NCBI RefSeq assembly: GCF_040719145.1
Contig: NZ_JBFDUZ010000002.1
Location: 62,001 to 126,000, forward strand
Length of the DNA stretch: 64,000 nt
Direction: 5' to 3'
DNA from: Paenibacillus sp. JQZ6Y-1
Lineage (GTDB): Bacteria; Bacillota; Bacilli; Paenibacillales; Paenibacillaceae
The translations under genes and the position numbers were made by a program. Shown one piece after another: positions 33,781 through 42,682 of the stretch; position 1 is the first letter of the stretch, and each line of letters begins with the position of its first letter. The notes under the pieces are model-generated. The model was not told where the DNA came from and made no database searches. It worked only from the letters and a program-made list of their open reading frames with translations.

Positions 33781-36342
33781 ATGGTCTCATTCTCTATCCA
33801 ATCATCCGGTAAAAAGCTCGTCCTTGCGGCACTCAGCCTATCCTTAGCCGCTGTCGTCGCTATTCCCGGCAATGCTTCCACTGCCTCAGCAGCATCCGAC
33901 AACAAGGCGCCATCCACATCGGCACCTACATTCAGCAATGCCACCGTACACGATCCATCCATCATCAAGGACGGCAATACTTATTACGTCTTCGGCTCCC
34001 ATATCGCTGCCGCCAAGTCACCTGACCTGATGCACTGGACCAACTTTGCAAACGGTTACACCACACCGGGCAACACTCTGTATGGTGATCTATCCAAAAA
34101 TCTAGCAGGCTCGTTCAAATGGGCTGGCGAAAATGATGCTGATAGCAAAGGCGGCTACGCAGTCTGGGCGCCAGACGTGATCTGGAATCCGAAATACGTC
34201 AACAAAGACGGCAGCAAAGGAGCATATACGCTTTACTACTCCACTTCATCCACCTATATCCGCTCTGCCATCGGCATGGCGGTATCGCAAAAGATCGAAG
34301 GCCCGTACACGTATGCAGACACTTATATCTACACAGGCTTTACGAAGGATACCGCGTTTGATGCGAACAGCCAAGTGGACAAAAAGTGGACCAATACCAA
34401 CGTACAGCGTCTGATCGACCAGAAGCAGCTGAGCGCTGCCAATCCGGCTTGGTTTAACGACAATGGCTCGTATAACAATCAGCAGTACCCGAACGCGATT
34501 GATCCAACGATTTTTTATGATAAAAAAGGCAAGCTGTGGATGACCTACGGCTCTTGGTCGGGCGGCATCTATGTGCTGCAAGTGGATGAGAAGACAGGCA
34601 AACCGATCTATCCGGGCAAAGACGGTAAAACATCCGATGGTCGCCTCATCGACCGCTATTTTGGCACCAAAATCGCTGGCGGTTACGGTAAATCTGGCGA
34701 AGGCCCATACATTCAGTACAACAAGGACACTGGCTATTTCTACCTGTACATGACCTACGGTGGTCTCGCAGCAAACGGTGGCTACAATATGCGCGTTTTC
34801 CGCTCCAAAACGCCAGATGGCATCTACACCGATGCTAGAGGGCATCAGGCAACATGGCCAGCAGATGCGGACAATAATGAATATGGCAACAAGCTGATCG
34901 GCAACTTTATCTTTGGTAGCAAGCCGGGCGATCCGGGCTATGGCGAGAACGTTGGCTATGTATCACCGGGTCATAACTCCGTCTATACGGATGCCAAAAC
35001 AGGCCAGTTGTTCCTCGTCTTCCATTCCCGCTTCCCAGCACGCGGCGAGGAACATGAAGTGCGGGTGCATCAGATGTATATGAACAAGGATGGTTGGCCG
35101 GTTGTATCGCCTTATCGTTACGCAGGCGAGCAGCTGTCTAAAGTGAGTGATAAAATGATCGTCGGCGATTACCAATTTGTTGATCACGGCAATGATTCGT
35201 CCGCTGCCATCAAATCATCGCAATACATTCGCCTGAACGCTGACCATACCGTAACCGGCGAAGTACAAGGAACATGGAAAAAGAAAGGCACTGCCGATGC
35301 TGAATTGACACTGGGCGGTGTGCAGTACACCGGCGTATTCGTCAAGGATTGGGATCAGGTATCTGAGCAATATATAATGACCTTTACTGCATTGTCATCC
35401 AATGGCACGATGGGCTGGGGTAGTCGTCTAGCAGATGAGTCAGATGCACAGGTAGTGGACGATGTATATCATGATCTGACGCTGGGCGATACGGCTGAAG
35501 TGACCACCAACCTCAATCTACCGCAGTCGGGCAGTCGCGGTACCACCATCTCATGGACATCATCCAATCCAGAGATTGTACAAACCAACGGCACCGTTCA
35601 TCGTCCAGAATCCGGCAACGCTGCTGTTCCAGTTACGCTAACGGCAACGATTGGAAACGGAGCCAGCCAACGCAGTAAAACGTTTACTGTACAGGTTCTA
35701 CCGTATGTGAATGCACAGCTGGTAGCGCAATACAGCTTTGACAACAATCTGAATGACAGCACAGGCACATGGGGGCAAGGCGTATGGACTGGCAACCGTC
35801 TGGATGTGAACGTCACCCGTGCCACCTATGCCACATATGGTCAGGGTGTACAAGGGCAGTCGCTTGTATTTGACGGACAATATGGAGTGCGTCTGCCGAA
35901 TGGTCTGATTCACAGCAACTCGTATTCGTTGTCACTATGGGTGAAGCCAGAAACACTAACAACATACACACCTGCCTTCTTCGGAGCGGCAGATTCGAAC
36001 CACTGGATCAGCCTGTTACCACGCGGCAGTGCAGGTGACCATACGATGCTTTGGGCTGGCAGTCAGCCTTGGTATGATGCCAGCACCGGTCTGAAGATTC
36101 CGTCTGGTCAATGGAGTCATCTAGCAATCTCCGTGGATAATGGTGCGGTGCAAGTATATGTGGATGGCAAGGAAACATTCAGCGGTACAGGTTTCCCAGA
36201 TGTGTTTTCCGGTACGAATGACGCCAGCTTCGGTCTAGGTGTCAACTACTGGGATACGCCGTTCCAAGGGGAACTGGATGAGCTGAGTATCTTCACTGGT
36301 GCGCTGACCCCATCACAATTGGCGAAGCTATCGGCACGCTGA
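33781..36342 (+). CDS. Secreted GH43 arabinanase-type glycosidase
   Basis: This 853-residue protein is exported: residues 1-38 form a signal peptide (KKLVLAALSLSLAAVVAIPG, then TASA). The GH43 five-blade propeller (~50-450) shows the catalytic base Asp58 in HDPSIIKDG, AIDPTIFYD and the acid GEGPYIQYN. The C-terminal extension resembles that of endo-arabinanases such as Abn2. An atrophied Ig-like domain (~570-640, ISWTSSNPEIV) and a LamG module (~645-850) follow. It should cleave alpha-1,5-arabinan or arabino-oligosaccharides outside the cell, feeding the adjacent GH51. GAAAGGGG lies 10 nt before ATG 33781. Confidence 0.92.
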   Translation: MVSFSIQSSGKKLVLAALSLSLAAVVAIPGNASTASAASDNKAPSTSAPTFSNATVHDPSIIKDGNTYYVFGSHIAAAKSPDLMHWTNFANGYTTPGNTLYGDLSKNLAGSFKWAGENDADSKGGYAVWAPDVIWNPKYVNKDGSKGAYTLYYSTSSTYIRSAIGMAVSQKIEGPYTYADTYIYTGFTKDTAFDANSQVDKKWTNTNVQRLIDQKQLSAANPAWFNDNGSYNNQQYPNAIDPTIFYDKKGKLWMTYGSWSGGIYVLQVDEKTGKPIYPGKDGKTSDGRLIDRYFGTKIAGGYGKSGEGPYIQYNKDTGYFYLYMTYGGLAANGGYNMRVFRSKTPDGIYTDARGHQATWPADADNNEYGNKLIGNFIFGSKPGDPGYGENVGYVSPGHNSVYTDAKTGQLFLVFHSRFPARGEEHEVRVHQMYMNKDGWPVVSPYRYAGEQLSKVSDKMIVGDYQFVDHGNDSSAAIKSSQYIRLNADHTVTGEVQGTWKKKGTADAELTLGGVQYTGVFVKDWDQVSEQYIMTFTALSSNGTMGWGSRLADESDAQVVDDVYHDLTLGDTAEVTTNLNLPQSGSRGTTISWTSSNPEIVQTNGTVHRPESGNAAVPVTLTATIGNGASQRSKTFTVQVLPYVNAQLVAQYSFDNNLNDSTGTWGQGVWTGNRLDVNVTRATYATYGQGVQGQSLVFDGQYGVRLPNGLIHSNSYSLSLWVKPETLTTYTPAFFGAADSNHWISLLPRGSAGDHTMLWAGSQPWYDASTGLKIPSGQWSHLAISVDNGAVQVYVDGKETFSGTGFPDVFSGTNDASFGLGVNYWDTPFQGELDELSIFTGALTPSQLAKLSAR

Positions 36343-36560
36343 TCCGATTCATACGGAAGTAGAAGTAGGTTTATCCATCTCAAGCTTGCCTATTTGGCAA
36401 AACCAGCAGAATGTTCAATATAATCTGAAAATCCTTCAATCTCGCTCGTCGATTCCTTCTTTATAATGAGCGATAACGCCATCGCCGTAGAGCGATTCGC
36501 TGCCATCTTCATGGTTGCGGATGCGCCCTGCGGCGATGCTGCATTTTATGAAGAAACGCG

Positions 36561-38561
36561 GTGAATGAGATGAAGGAGCCTATAAACGAAGCACAGTATA
36601 TTTTGCATACAGAAGCAGGGGGAGCAATCTCTGATCTAGTAGATGCAGACACAGCTCCATCTGTGTCTGCCGGTATCGACAGCTTGCTGCGCTTGGAGCT
36701 GCTGCCTCGCCTGCGAAATAACGTACAGGTGCGTTATGAAGGTAGTATCGACAAGCAGGGCTTCAATGCCGATTGGGATTGGTGGCTGTACAAGGAAGGC
36801 AAGGAATGGGTGATCTTCGATGTGGATGGACCGGGCTGTATTTATAATCTGGTGCAGCATCGGTATCCCGACAGTGAGGAGCCGACGTTTTTCTTTTATT
36901 TTGATGGAGAAGAAGAACCTCGTTTTCAGATTCGGCATTCGGAGTTTGGGCAGAAGGCTCCGTTTACCGCACCGCTGGCAGATCAGTATATGGGACCGGA
37001 TGACAATGGAAGGGGACCGATTCGGGTGGTGCGTAGTTTTGTGCCGATGCCATTTGCCCGATCCTGCCGGATTACGACGGATATTCGCCTGAAGGGTGCT
37101 GCCAAAGGGGATGGTGGCTGGGGGCATGTGATGTACCATACGTATACCAGCGCGCAGGGTATCCAGACCTTCACCGGAACCGAGGATGATAGCGAACTGT
37201 TGAATCAGTGGACTCATGTAGGCGATGACCCTAAGCCGCAGGTGGAAGGTGAAACGGTAACCTTGGAGCAGTTGCAGCTTTCTGCGGGGCAGACAGTCAC
37301 TGTGCTGAAGCAGGACGAGCCGGGCAGTATTGTATCCATTCAGGCACGCTGGCAGGAGGATTCCACCGTAGAGATTCCGAAGCAACTGCTGCACGACATC
37401 TGGATTGTGGCGCACTGGGACGATCATGAGCAGCCAGATGTGGAATGTCCGTTAGGGGCTTTTTTTGGCAATGAATTGGGGTATAACCGGATTGGAATTT
37501 TGTCGCATGGGCAGCGCGAAGATGGGCAGTGGTATCAGTATTTACCGATGCCGTATTGGAGCGGGGCGCACATCCAGTTAGATAATCGGGGGAGTGAGGA
37601 TGTGGCGTTTGCCCAGTGGAACATCCGGTATACAACGGCAAATGCACATCTGTATCCACAGCAGGATACTGGCTATTTCCGCACGTCTGCATATTATCCA
37701 CTGCAAGCGAGTCATGGACAGGACAGTATTATCGGGCGGATTACTGGGCGTGGGCATATGGTAGCAGGGCAGGTGACGGCAATCGCGCGTACACCGGGCA
37801 TCATTAGCTGTGAAGGGGATGTACGCGTCTATATCGACGGTAATGCGACCCCGCAGGTGGAGAGTGACGGTTCGGAGAGTTGGGTGAATTACGGCTGGGG
37901 CTTTCCAACGCCGCCGGAGATGAATCCAGCTACCGCTTATGATGGGTTGCCGGACAATCCATGGTCGATGGTGCGGCTGTGCAGTGGTGATTGTTATCCA
38001 TTTCGGCAGGAACTGGTATTTGGGATCGAAGCGGGGGAGTTTAACAATCAGTATTTGCGACATTCGGGTATTTTGTTTTACTACGGACAGGATGAAGTCG
38101 GCATGGTGCTGACGGATGAACTGGATGTAGGTAATAAAGCATCCGAAGGCATTCACGAGTATCGGACGCAGGGCAGCCGAGGGTATTACACGCTGGAATC
38201 CAGCTACGAAGGCGATGCGGACGACGTGCTTATAACGAGTACAGGGCATGAAACGGAAGGGTGGAGTCAATTCACGGTAGCGGTATCGCCAAACAATGCC
38301 GGAGTGCGACTACGCCGACGCTCTGACCAGATGATTGGGCGGCAACGTGCGATTGTGTATGTGGATGATCAGCAGGTGCAGGAGCGTAGCTGGTATGTTG
38401 CTGACCGCAATTCGTATAAACGCTGGCTGGATGACGAGTTTGAGATTCCGTCTGCGTATACAGTAGGCAAGGAGCAATTGACGATTCGGCTGGAATATGT
38501 GCAGGAGGGTGAGACACGGGTTTGGAATGAATTTTACTATTGGGTTTACAGTTTGAAATGA
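36561..38561 (+). CDS. GH172 family protein (DUF2961)
   Basis: This 666-residue protein fits the DUF2961 family, now GH172, whose members act on fructofuranose and D-arabinofuranose linkages. Family features seen are the N-terminal Trp-rich start (NADWDWWLYKEGKEWVIFDV), FFFYFDGEEEPRFQI, PMPYWSGAHIQLDNRG and a split jelly roll in the second half. No signal peptide is found, so it is likely cytosolic. It may extend the furanoside-degrading capacity of the preceding GH51/GH43 genes. Start GTG 36561 has only weak purines upstream, and ATG 36570 is an alternative. The 218 bp before it show no clear element. Confidence 0.8.
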   Translation: MNEMKEPINEAQYILHTEAGGAISDLVDADTAPSVSAGIDSLLRLELLPRLRNNVQVRYEGSIDKQGFNADWDWWLYKEGKEWVIFDVDGPGCIYNLVQHRYPDSEEPTFFFYFDGEEEPRFQIRHSEFGQKAPFTAPLADQYMGPDDNGRGPIRVVRSFVPMPFARSCRITTDIRLKGAAKGDGGWGHVMYHTYTSAQGIQTFTGTEDDSELLNQWTHVGDDPKPQVEGETVTLEQLQLSAGQTVTVLKQDEPGSIVSIQARWQEDSTVEIPKQLLHDIWIVAHWDDHEQPDVECPLGAFFGNELGYNRIGILSHGQREDGQWYQYLPMPYWSGAHIQLDNRGSEDVAFAQWNIRYTTANAHLYPQQDTGYFRTSAYYPLQASHGQDSIIGRITGRGHMVAGQVTAIARTPGIISCEGDVRVYIDGNATPQVESDGSESWVNYGWGFPTPPEMNPATAYDGLPDNPWSMVRLCSGDCYPFRQELVFGIEAGEFNNQYLRHSGILFYYGQDEVGMVLTDELDVGNKASEGIHEYRTQGSRGYYTLESSYEGDADDVLITSTGHETEGWSQFTVAVSPNNAGVRLRRRSDQMIGRQRAIVYVDDQQVQERSWYVADRNSYKRWLDDEFEIPSAYTVGKEQLTIRLEYVQEGETRVWNEFYYWVYSLK

Positions 38562-38653
38562 TCTGAAATGACCTTAAATAGGTCAACCAGCCATGATATA
38601 GGGGGGAAGAATGGCGCAGCCGTAAGCGCTTAAAACATGATTATAAAAAATGC

Positions 38654-38682
38654 TTGCGTCATTCTCCCATACATGGTATGAT
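38654..38682 (+). promoter_or_regulatory. Promoter of tRNA-Leu
   Basis: TTGCGT (38654-38659), a 17-nt spacer and TATGAT (38677-38682) lie 37 bp before the tRNA. A catabolite-response-like GTAAGCGCTTAAA occurs about 20 bp upstream and may be chance. Confidence 0.65.
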
Positions 38683-38719
38683 CTTTCTTGTGGTTGCGAA
38701 ATCAATCACCTAACAATTT

Positions 38720-38803
<84 letters not shown>

Positions 38804-38820
38804 TTATAGCTTTACTAGCG

Positions 38821-38851
38821 AAACTCTTCTCTTGCAGAAGAGTTTTTCTTT
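38821..38851 (+). terminator. Terminator of tRNA-Leu
   Basis: AAACTCTTCT (38821-38830) pairs with AGAAGAGTTT (38836-38845), followed by TTCTTTT. Confidence 0.88.
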
Positions 38852-39010
38852 TGTTTATCGGTTGTTCTCCAATCGACACGTGGATATTCCAAAATCATGT
38901 GCATAACGCAGGATAGAGCCTACTGGAAAGAAATAATTTCAGAAAATTCCATTTTACTCTTCATAAATGTCGGCAATCGTCTTAATATAGAGAACGACAA
39001 TAACAAACAG

Positions 39011-39070
39011 AGCCTGAAGACTACAGGCTAGACAACTCTTAGTCGAATTGGCAAACCCGTCGGACAGGCT
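39011..39070 (+). promoter_or_regulatory. Leader with mutually exclusive hairpins before the MATE gene
   Basis: AGCCTG (39011-39016) can pair either with CAGGCT at 39024-39029 or with CAGGCT at 39065-39070. The region ends about 45 bp before the MATE start. Two competing partners for one strand suggest a switchable leader, but no known riboswitch core is recognised. Confidence 0.3.
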
Positions 39071-39115
39071 GGAACCAGAGCAGTAACCAATCTTAACAAA
39101 AAAAGAAGTGAATCC

Positions 39116-40507
39116 ATGATGGAAGAAGCAATACGCTGGAAATGGGGGCATCGGGTACTGGATCGGTATTTCTCCGGGGCTACGATGCATTACAGACAGA
39201 TCATCGCGCTGTTCATTCCGATTTTGATCGACCAAGCGTTTATTATGGGACTCAATCTGATCAATACGGCGATGATCAGTGCTGCCGGAGTATCGGCGGT
39301 CAGTGCGGTCAATATGATCGACTCGCTGAATATTTTCCTGTTTAGTATCTTTATCGCGGTCGCTACAGGCGGTACAGTTGTGGTCGCTCAGTACAAGGGC
39401 AATGGCAATGTGAAAAAGGTGTCCGAAGCGAGCTCAAGCGCCGTCTCGGTCGTTACCTTACTTGGTATCGTGGTCGGTATCTTCGGTATCGCGCTGCATG
39501 TGCCGCTACTGAATTTGCTATTTGGCTCGGCGGAAGCGGATGTCATGAGTCATGCGCGAACGTATCTGATCGGTAGCTGTATTTCGTTTGCAGGGATTGC
39601 GATTGTAGAAGCGATTTGCGGAGCGCTACGCGGCGTGGGTAGTACGCGTGCGTCGCTCATGCTCTCACTGATTATGAATGTGCTGTACGTGCTGCTTAAC
39701 TTCCTATTTATTCACGGATTGGGATTGGGTGTGCTCGGCATGACGATTGCGCTGAATATCGCTCGTTATGGCGGAGCAGCCTGTGCGCTGTATTATCTGT
39801 TCAAAATGGACATCAATCTCAAGGTGCGCATGCGCGAGCTGTTCAAGGTGAAGTGGGAAATGTTCCGCAAAATCCTCTTTATCGGCTTCCCGTTTGCGAC
39901 GGAGCAGATGTTCTTTAACGGCGGTAAAATTCTGACGCAGATCTTTATTGTCGGCATGGGTACGTATGCGATTGCGGTCAATGCGATCTGTTCAGCACTT
40001 GCTGGAGCGATGCAAATTCCTGCCAATGCGCTGTCGCTGACTGTCATTACCGTAGTCGGTATCTGTATTGGTAGTGGCAATGTGCAGGAGGCGCGCAAAT
40101 TTACGAAATCGTTTCTGGTGCTATCGTCACTGTCGTTTATCGTGATGGGGCTGATTATTTTACCGTTGTTCCATCCGCTAATTTCGCTGTTTGATCCACC
40201 AGCGGAGATCGTGGACGAGATCTTTATCGTACTGCTGGTCAATACGCTGGTGCAGATTCCGCTATGGTCCATTTCGTTTATTACGCCATCTGCCTTGCGA
40301 GCGGCGGGCGATGCCAAGTTTACCTCGATGATCTCCATGCTATCGATGTGGCTGTTCCGCGTGGTCATGGGTTACATTCTTGGTGTCGTGATGGGCTGGG
40401 GTGTACTCGGCGTCTGGCTGGCAATGGATCTGGAGTGGGGCGTACGGGGAGCAATCTTCCTCAAGCGATTCTACGGGAACAAGTGGCTACAGCATCGAAT
40501 CATTTAG
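39116..40507 (+). CDS. MATE family multidrug/metabolite exporter
   Basis: This 463-residue integral membrane protein has 12 predicted helices in two pseudo-repeats, typical of MATE Na+/H+-coupled exporters. The first repeat starts IIALFIPILIDQAFIMGLNLIN, and GGTVVVAQYKGNG and AICGALRGVGSTRASLMLS are family-like. The second half repeats the pattern (RKILFIGFPFATEQMFFNGG). It exports drugs or small cationic/aromatic metabolites; the substrate is unknown. Start ATG 39116 with GAAGTG upstream. A possible structured leader precedes it. Confidence 0.92.
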   Translation: MMEEAIRWKWGHRVLDRYFSGATMHYRQIIALFIPILIDQAFIMGLNLINTAMISAAGVSAVSAVNMIDSLNIFLFSIFIAVATGGTVVVAQYKGNGNVKKVSEASSSAVSVVTLLGIVVGIFGIALHVPLLNLLFGSAEADVMSHARTYLIGSCISFAGIAIVEAICGALRGVGSTRASLMLSLIMNVLYVLLNFLFIHGLGLGVLGMTIALNIARYGGAACALYYLFKMDINLKVRMRELFKVKWEMFRKILFIGFPFATEQMFFNGGKILTQIFIVGMGTYAIAVNAICSALAGAMQIPANALSLTVITVVGICIGSGNVQEARKFTKSFLVLSSLSFIVMGLIILPLFHPLISLFDPPAEIVDEIFIVLLVNTLVQIPLWSISFITPSALRAAGDAKFTSMISMLSMWLFRVVMGYILGVVMGWGVLGVWLAMDLEWGVRGAIFLKRFYGNKWLQHRII

Positions 40508-40552
40508 CGAGTGTCCCATATTAAATAGAACGTGATTATACTATAGCAACAC

Positions 40553-40591
40553 ACAGCAGGAGAGGCGGCATTTGGATGCCGCTTCTGCTGT
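40553..40591 (+). terminator. Hairpin after the MATE gene
   Basis: A long stem pairs AGAGGCGGCAT with ATGCCGCTTCT, extended by CAGCAG/CTGCTG. No T tract follows, so it may be a weak terminator or a leader hairpin for the next gene. Confidence 0.5.
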
Positions 40592-40616
40592 ATATACATA
40601 AACGGAGGTTATCGTG

Positions 40617-40940
40617 ATGGAGCTGTTACCAGACGAATATATGGTTAGAAAGAATATTATGGCGAATCTGTTCAAAGGCATTGAAGGAGTCGGCGGATTG
40701 ATGCACATTACGAATCAACGGATTGTATTCACGCCACATGCGCTGAATGTGCAGACTGGTCCGGTGGACATTTGGATCGAGGATATTGTGCAGATGGGCA
40801 AGCGCAATACGCTGGGCTTTGTGCCGAACGGTATGCGCATCATCGTAGCAAATGGAACGGAGTACCGATTTGTCGTCTGGAAGCGCGGCGAGCTGATGGC
40901 GTTGATCGACAAGGTTAAGCGCGATAATATGAAGGGGTAA
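40617..40940 (+). CDS. GRAM/PH-like domain protein
   Basis: A 107-residue protein consisting of one GRAM-like beta domain: GVGGLMHITNQRIVFTPH, then DIWIEDIVQMGKRNTLGFVP and NGMRIIVANGTEYRFVVWKR, ending in an amphipathic helix. Such domains bind membranes or other proteins. ATG 40617 is preferred, with GGAGG 8 nt upstream; GTG 40614 is one codon earlier. It is convergent with the next gene, with a 6-bp gap. Confidence 0.75.
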   Translation: MELLPDEYMVRKNIMANLFKGIEGVGGLMHITNQRIVFTPHALNVQTGPVDIWIEDIVQMGKRNTLGFVPNGMRIIVANGTEYRFVVWKRGELMALIDKVKRDNMKG

Positions 40941-40946
40941 TACGAG

Positions 40947-41162
40947 CTATTCTTCCGAAGATGCCTGCTGCTGTCGTTTCATAAAGTTGTGCTGACCCCA
41001 GATGCCGATGGCGGCAATGAAAGGCAAAATAGCCATTGCCAGCACGATCGCTTCGCGTAGCGGAGCTTTCATCCAGACGGGCATAACGATGACGAACAAA
41101 GTAATCATGAGTACATCCCAGACCAGCTGTTTTTTGACATACATTTGTATCGCTTGCGTCAT
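40947..41162 (-). CDS. Small two-helix membrane protein
   Basis: The product is 71 residues. ATG 41162 is set by GGAGG 8 nt upstream (41171-41175); an ATG at 41177 contains this site and is rejected. Two hydrophobic helices (WDVLMITLFVIVMPVWM and EAIVLAMAILPFIAAIGIW) are joined by a short basic loop, and a Gln/Glu-rich tail ends it. It resembles small YrhC/YrdB-like membrane proteins of unknown role. It lies downstream of the spoVR terminator on the same strand. Confidence 0.7.
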   Translation of the reverse strand: MTQAIQMYVKKQLVWDVLMITLFVIVMPVWMKAPLREAIVLAMAILPFIAAIGIWGQHNFMKRQQQASSEE

Positions 41163-41276
41163 TCGTACGACCTCCAATGAGAATAATATGTACGTAGGAT
41201 CTATTTGGATATGGGAAATGTTGTAAATCCATTATACGTGGTTTAGCTGGAAATGAGAATATTGGGATAGGAAATA

Positions 41277-41322
41277 TAAAAGACCGGCCATTCCCACCTT
41301 GTGGAAACTACCGGTCTTTTTG
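41277..41322 (-). terminator. Terminator of the prkA-yhbH-spoVR operon
   Basis: AAAAGACCGG (41278-41287) pairs with CCGGTCTTTT (41311-41320), with T residues on either strand. It is placed after the spoVR stop on the minus strand. Confidence 0.7.
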
Positions 41323-41403
41323 CTGTATTTGAATAAGAACTGTACAATCGACTTGGTTTGTAGTCATTGGATCTATTGTTTCATTCAGAGAAGCTGTTGC
41401 CGA

Positions 41404-42651
41404 TCAGCCAACTAACTCGTTACCATCATAGACATACGTCTTTTCCTTGCCACCCGTCATCGTTATCAGATGTACCGTACGTCCCCATAGCTTGAACACT
41501 AGCGGCAATGTGCGCTCGATATACTTGCGATCCAGCTCCATCCCGTCAAATCGATGATGCAGCAGCAGCTCACCACGTCCATGCAGATCATCGTCCTTGA
41601 CCGTAATGTAGGGAAAGCCGCCGTTGGTGCGCGAGCGGATCAGTTGCTCCTTAATTTCATTCACACTGTTGGCGGTCACACGATACACCTGCTGCTCTTT
41701 TTGAAAAACGAACAAATCCATCTCCTCCGCCAGCTCGCGCGTCAGATAGTTGCGGATAAACGATACATCCGATTCGATCTCCCGAATCTCAAACAGCGCC
41801 TCCGTCCCTTCGCGGCGCTCAATATGGCGCAGCATCATCAGACCGAGATAGTAGGGGTTGATCCGCCCGGATGAGGGTTGGATGACACCTGCATTCATTT
41901 TGGCAAATTCGACCACTTCCGAATCGCTCAGATCCAGCTCCCTTACCAGCTTTAGATGCCAGTAGCTCGCCCAACCCTCATTCATGATCTTCGTCTCCAT
42001 TTGCGGCCAAAAGTACAGCATCTCTGCGCGCAGCATATGCAGAATCTCACGCTGCCATTCCTCTAAATACCGACTGCGTGCAGCAACAAAGCCGATCATA
42101 TCCTTGACTGATCCATCCAATTCACGAAAGCCGCCATCTCCGCCAAAGCGTACATACGGATCGACATGCTCCTGAATCGCAATGCCTGCATCGAGAAACG
42201 CTTCCACTTCATCCATGCCATATTCCTGCCCAAAGTGTTCCATTCGGTCGGCGAAAACCGCCATCCGATCCACCATCTGACGGTCAGTGCCGCGGAACAT
42301 GGCATTGTTTTTGAAAAAGTCGCTATGCCCTAGTACATGGGCGACGATGAGCTTATTTTGCAGCAGGGTATTGCTGTCCAGCAGAAAGGCATAGCACGGA
42401 TCGGAGTTGATCACCAGCTCATAGATTTTGCTTAATCCATGATCATATTCTGACTTCATCCGATGATACGCCTTGCCGAAGCTCCAATGCGCAAATCGGG
42501 TCGGCATCCCGTAGGCACCGATGGAATATAACACCTCTGACGGGCAAAACTGATACCGCATCGGGAAAAAGTCCAGTCCATGCGATAGCGCTGATTGTGT
42601 CAGCTGCTCCACCGACTGCTCCAGCTGTTGAATCTCGCTCTCCATAATCAT
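41404..42651 (-). CDS. spoVR: SpoVR family sporulation protein
   Basis: A 415-residue cytosolic protein of the SpoVR family, needed for normal spore cortex in B. subtilis and paired with PrkA and YhbH in many bacteria. Family features include an N-terminal LDFFPMRYQFCPSEVLYSIGAYGMPTRF-type segment, VINSDPCYAFLLDSN, HVLGHSDFFKNN, and NEGWASYWHLKL near residue 270. ATG 42651 has GAAAGGAG 7 nt upstream; a longer frame overlapping yhbH is rejected. It is the third gene of the operon, 31 bp after yhbH. Confidence 0.96.
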   Translation of the reverse strand: MIMESEIQQLEQSVEQLTQSALSHGLDFFPMRYQFCPSEVLYSIGAYGMPTRFAHWSFGKAYHRMKSEYDHGLSKIYELVINSDPCYAFLLDSNTLLQNKLIVAHVLGHSDFFKNNAMFRGTDRQMVDRMAVFADRMEHFGQEYGMDEVEAFLDAGIAIQEHVDPYVRFGGDGGFRELDGSVKDMIGFVAARSRYLEEWQREILHMLRAEMLYFWPQMETKIMNEGWASYWHLKLVRELDLSDSEVVEFAKMNAGVIQPSSGRINPYYLGLMMLRHIERREGTEALFEIREIESDVSFIRNYLTRELAEEMDLFVFQKEQQVYRVTANSVNEIKEQLIRSRTNGGFPYITVKDDDLHGRGELLLHHRFDGMELDRKYIERTLPLVFKLWGRTVHLITMTGGKEKTYVYDGNELVG

Positions 42652-42682
42652 CTGTGCCACTCCTTTCCTGTAGGATCGTGAA

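Noticed and set aside
38622-38635. Catabolite-response element before tRNA-Leu
   Set aside because: The match is imperfect and lies upstream of a tRNA gene, not of a sugar gene; it is likely chance.
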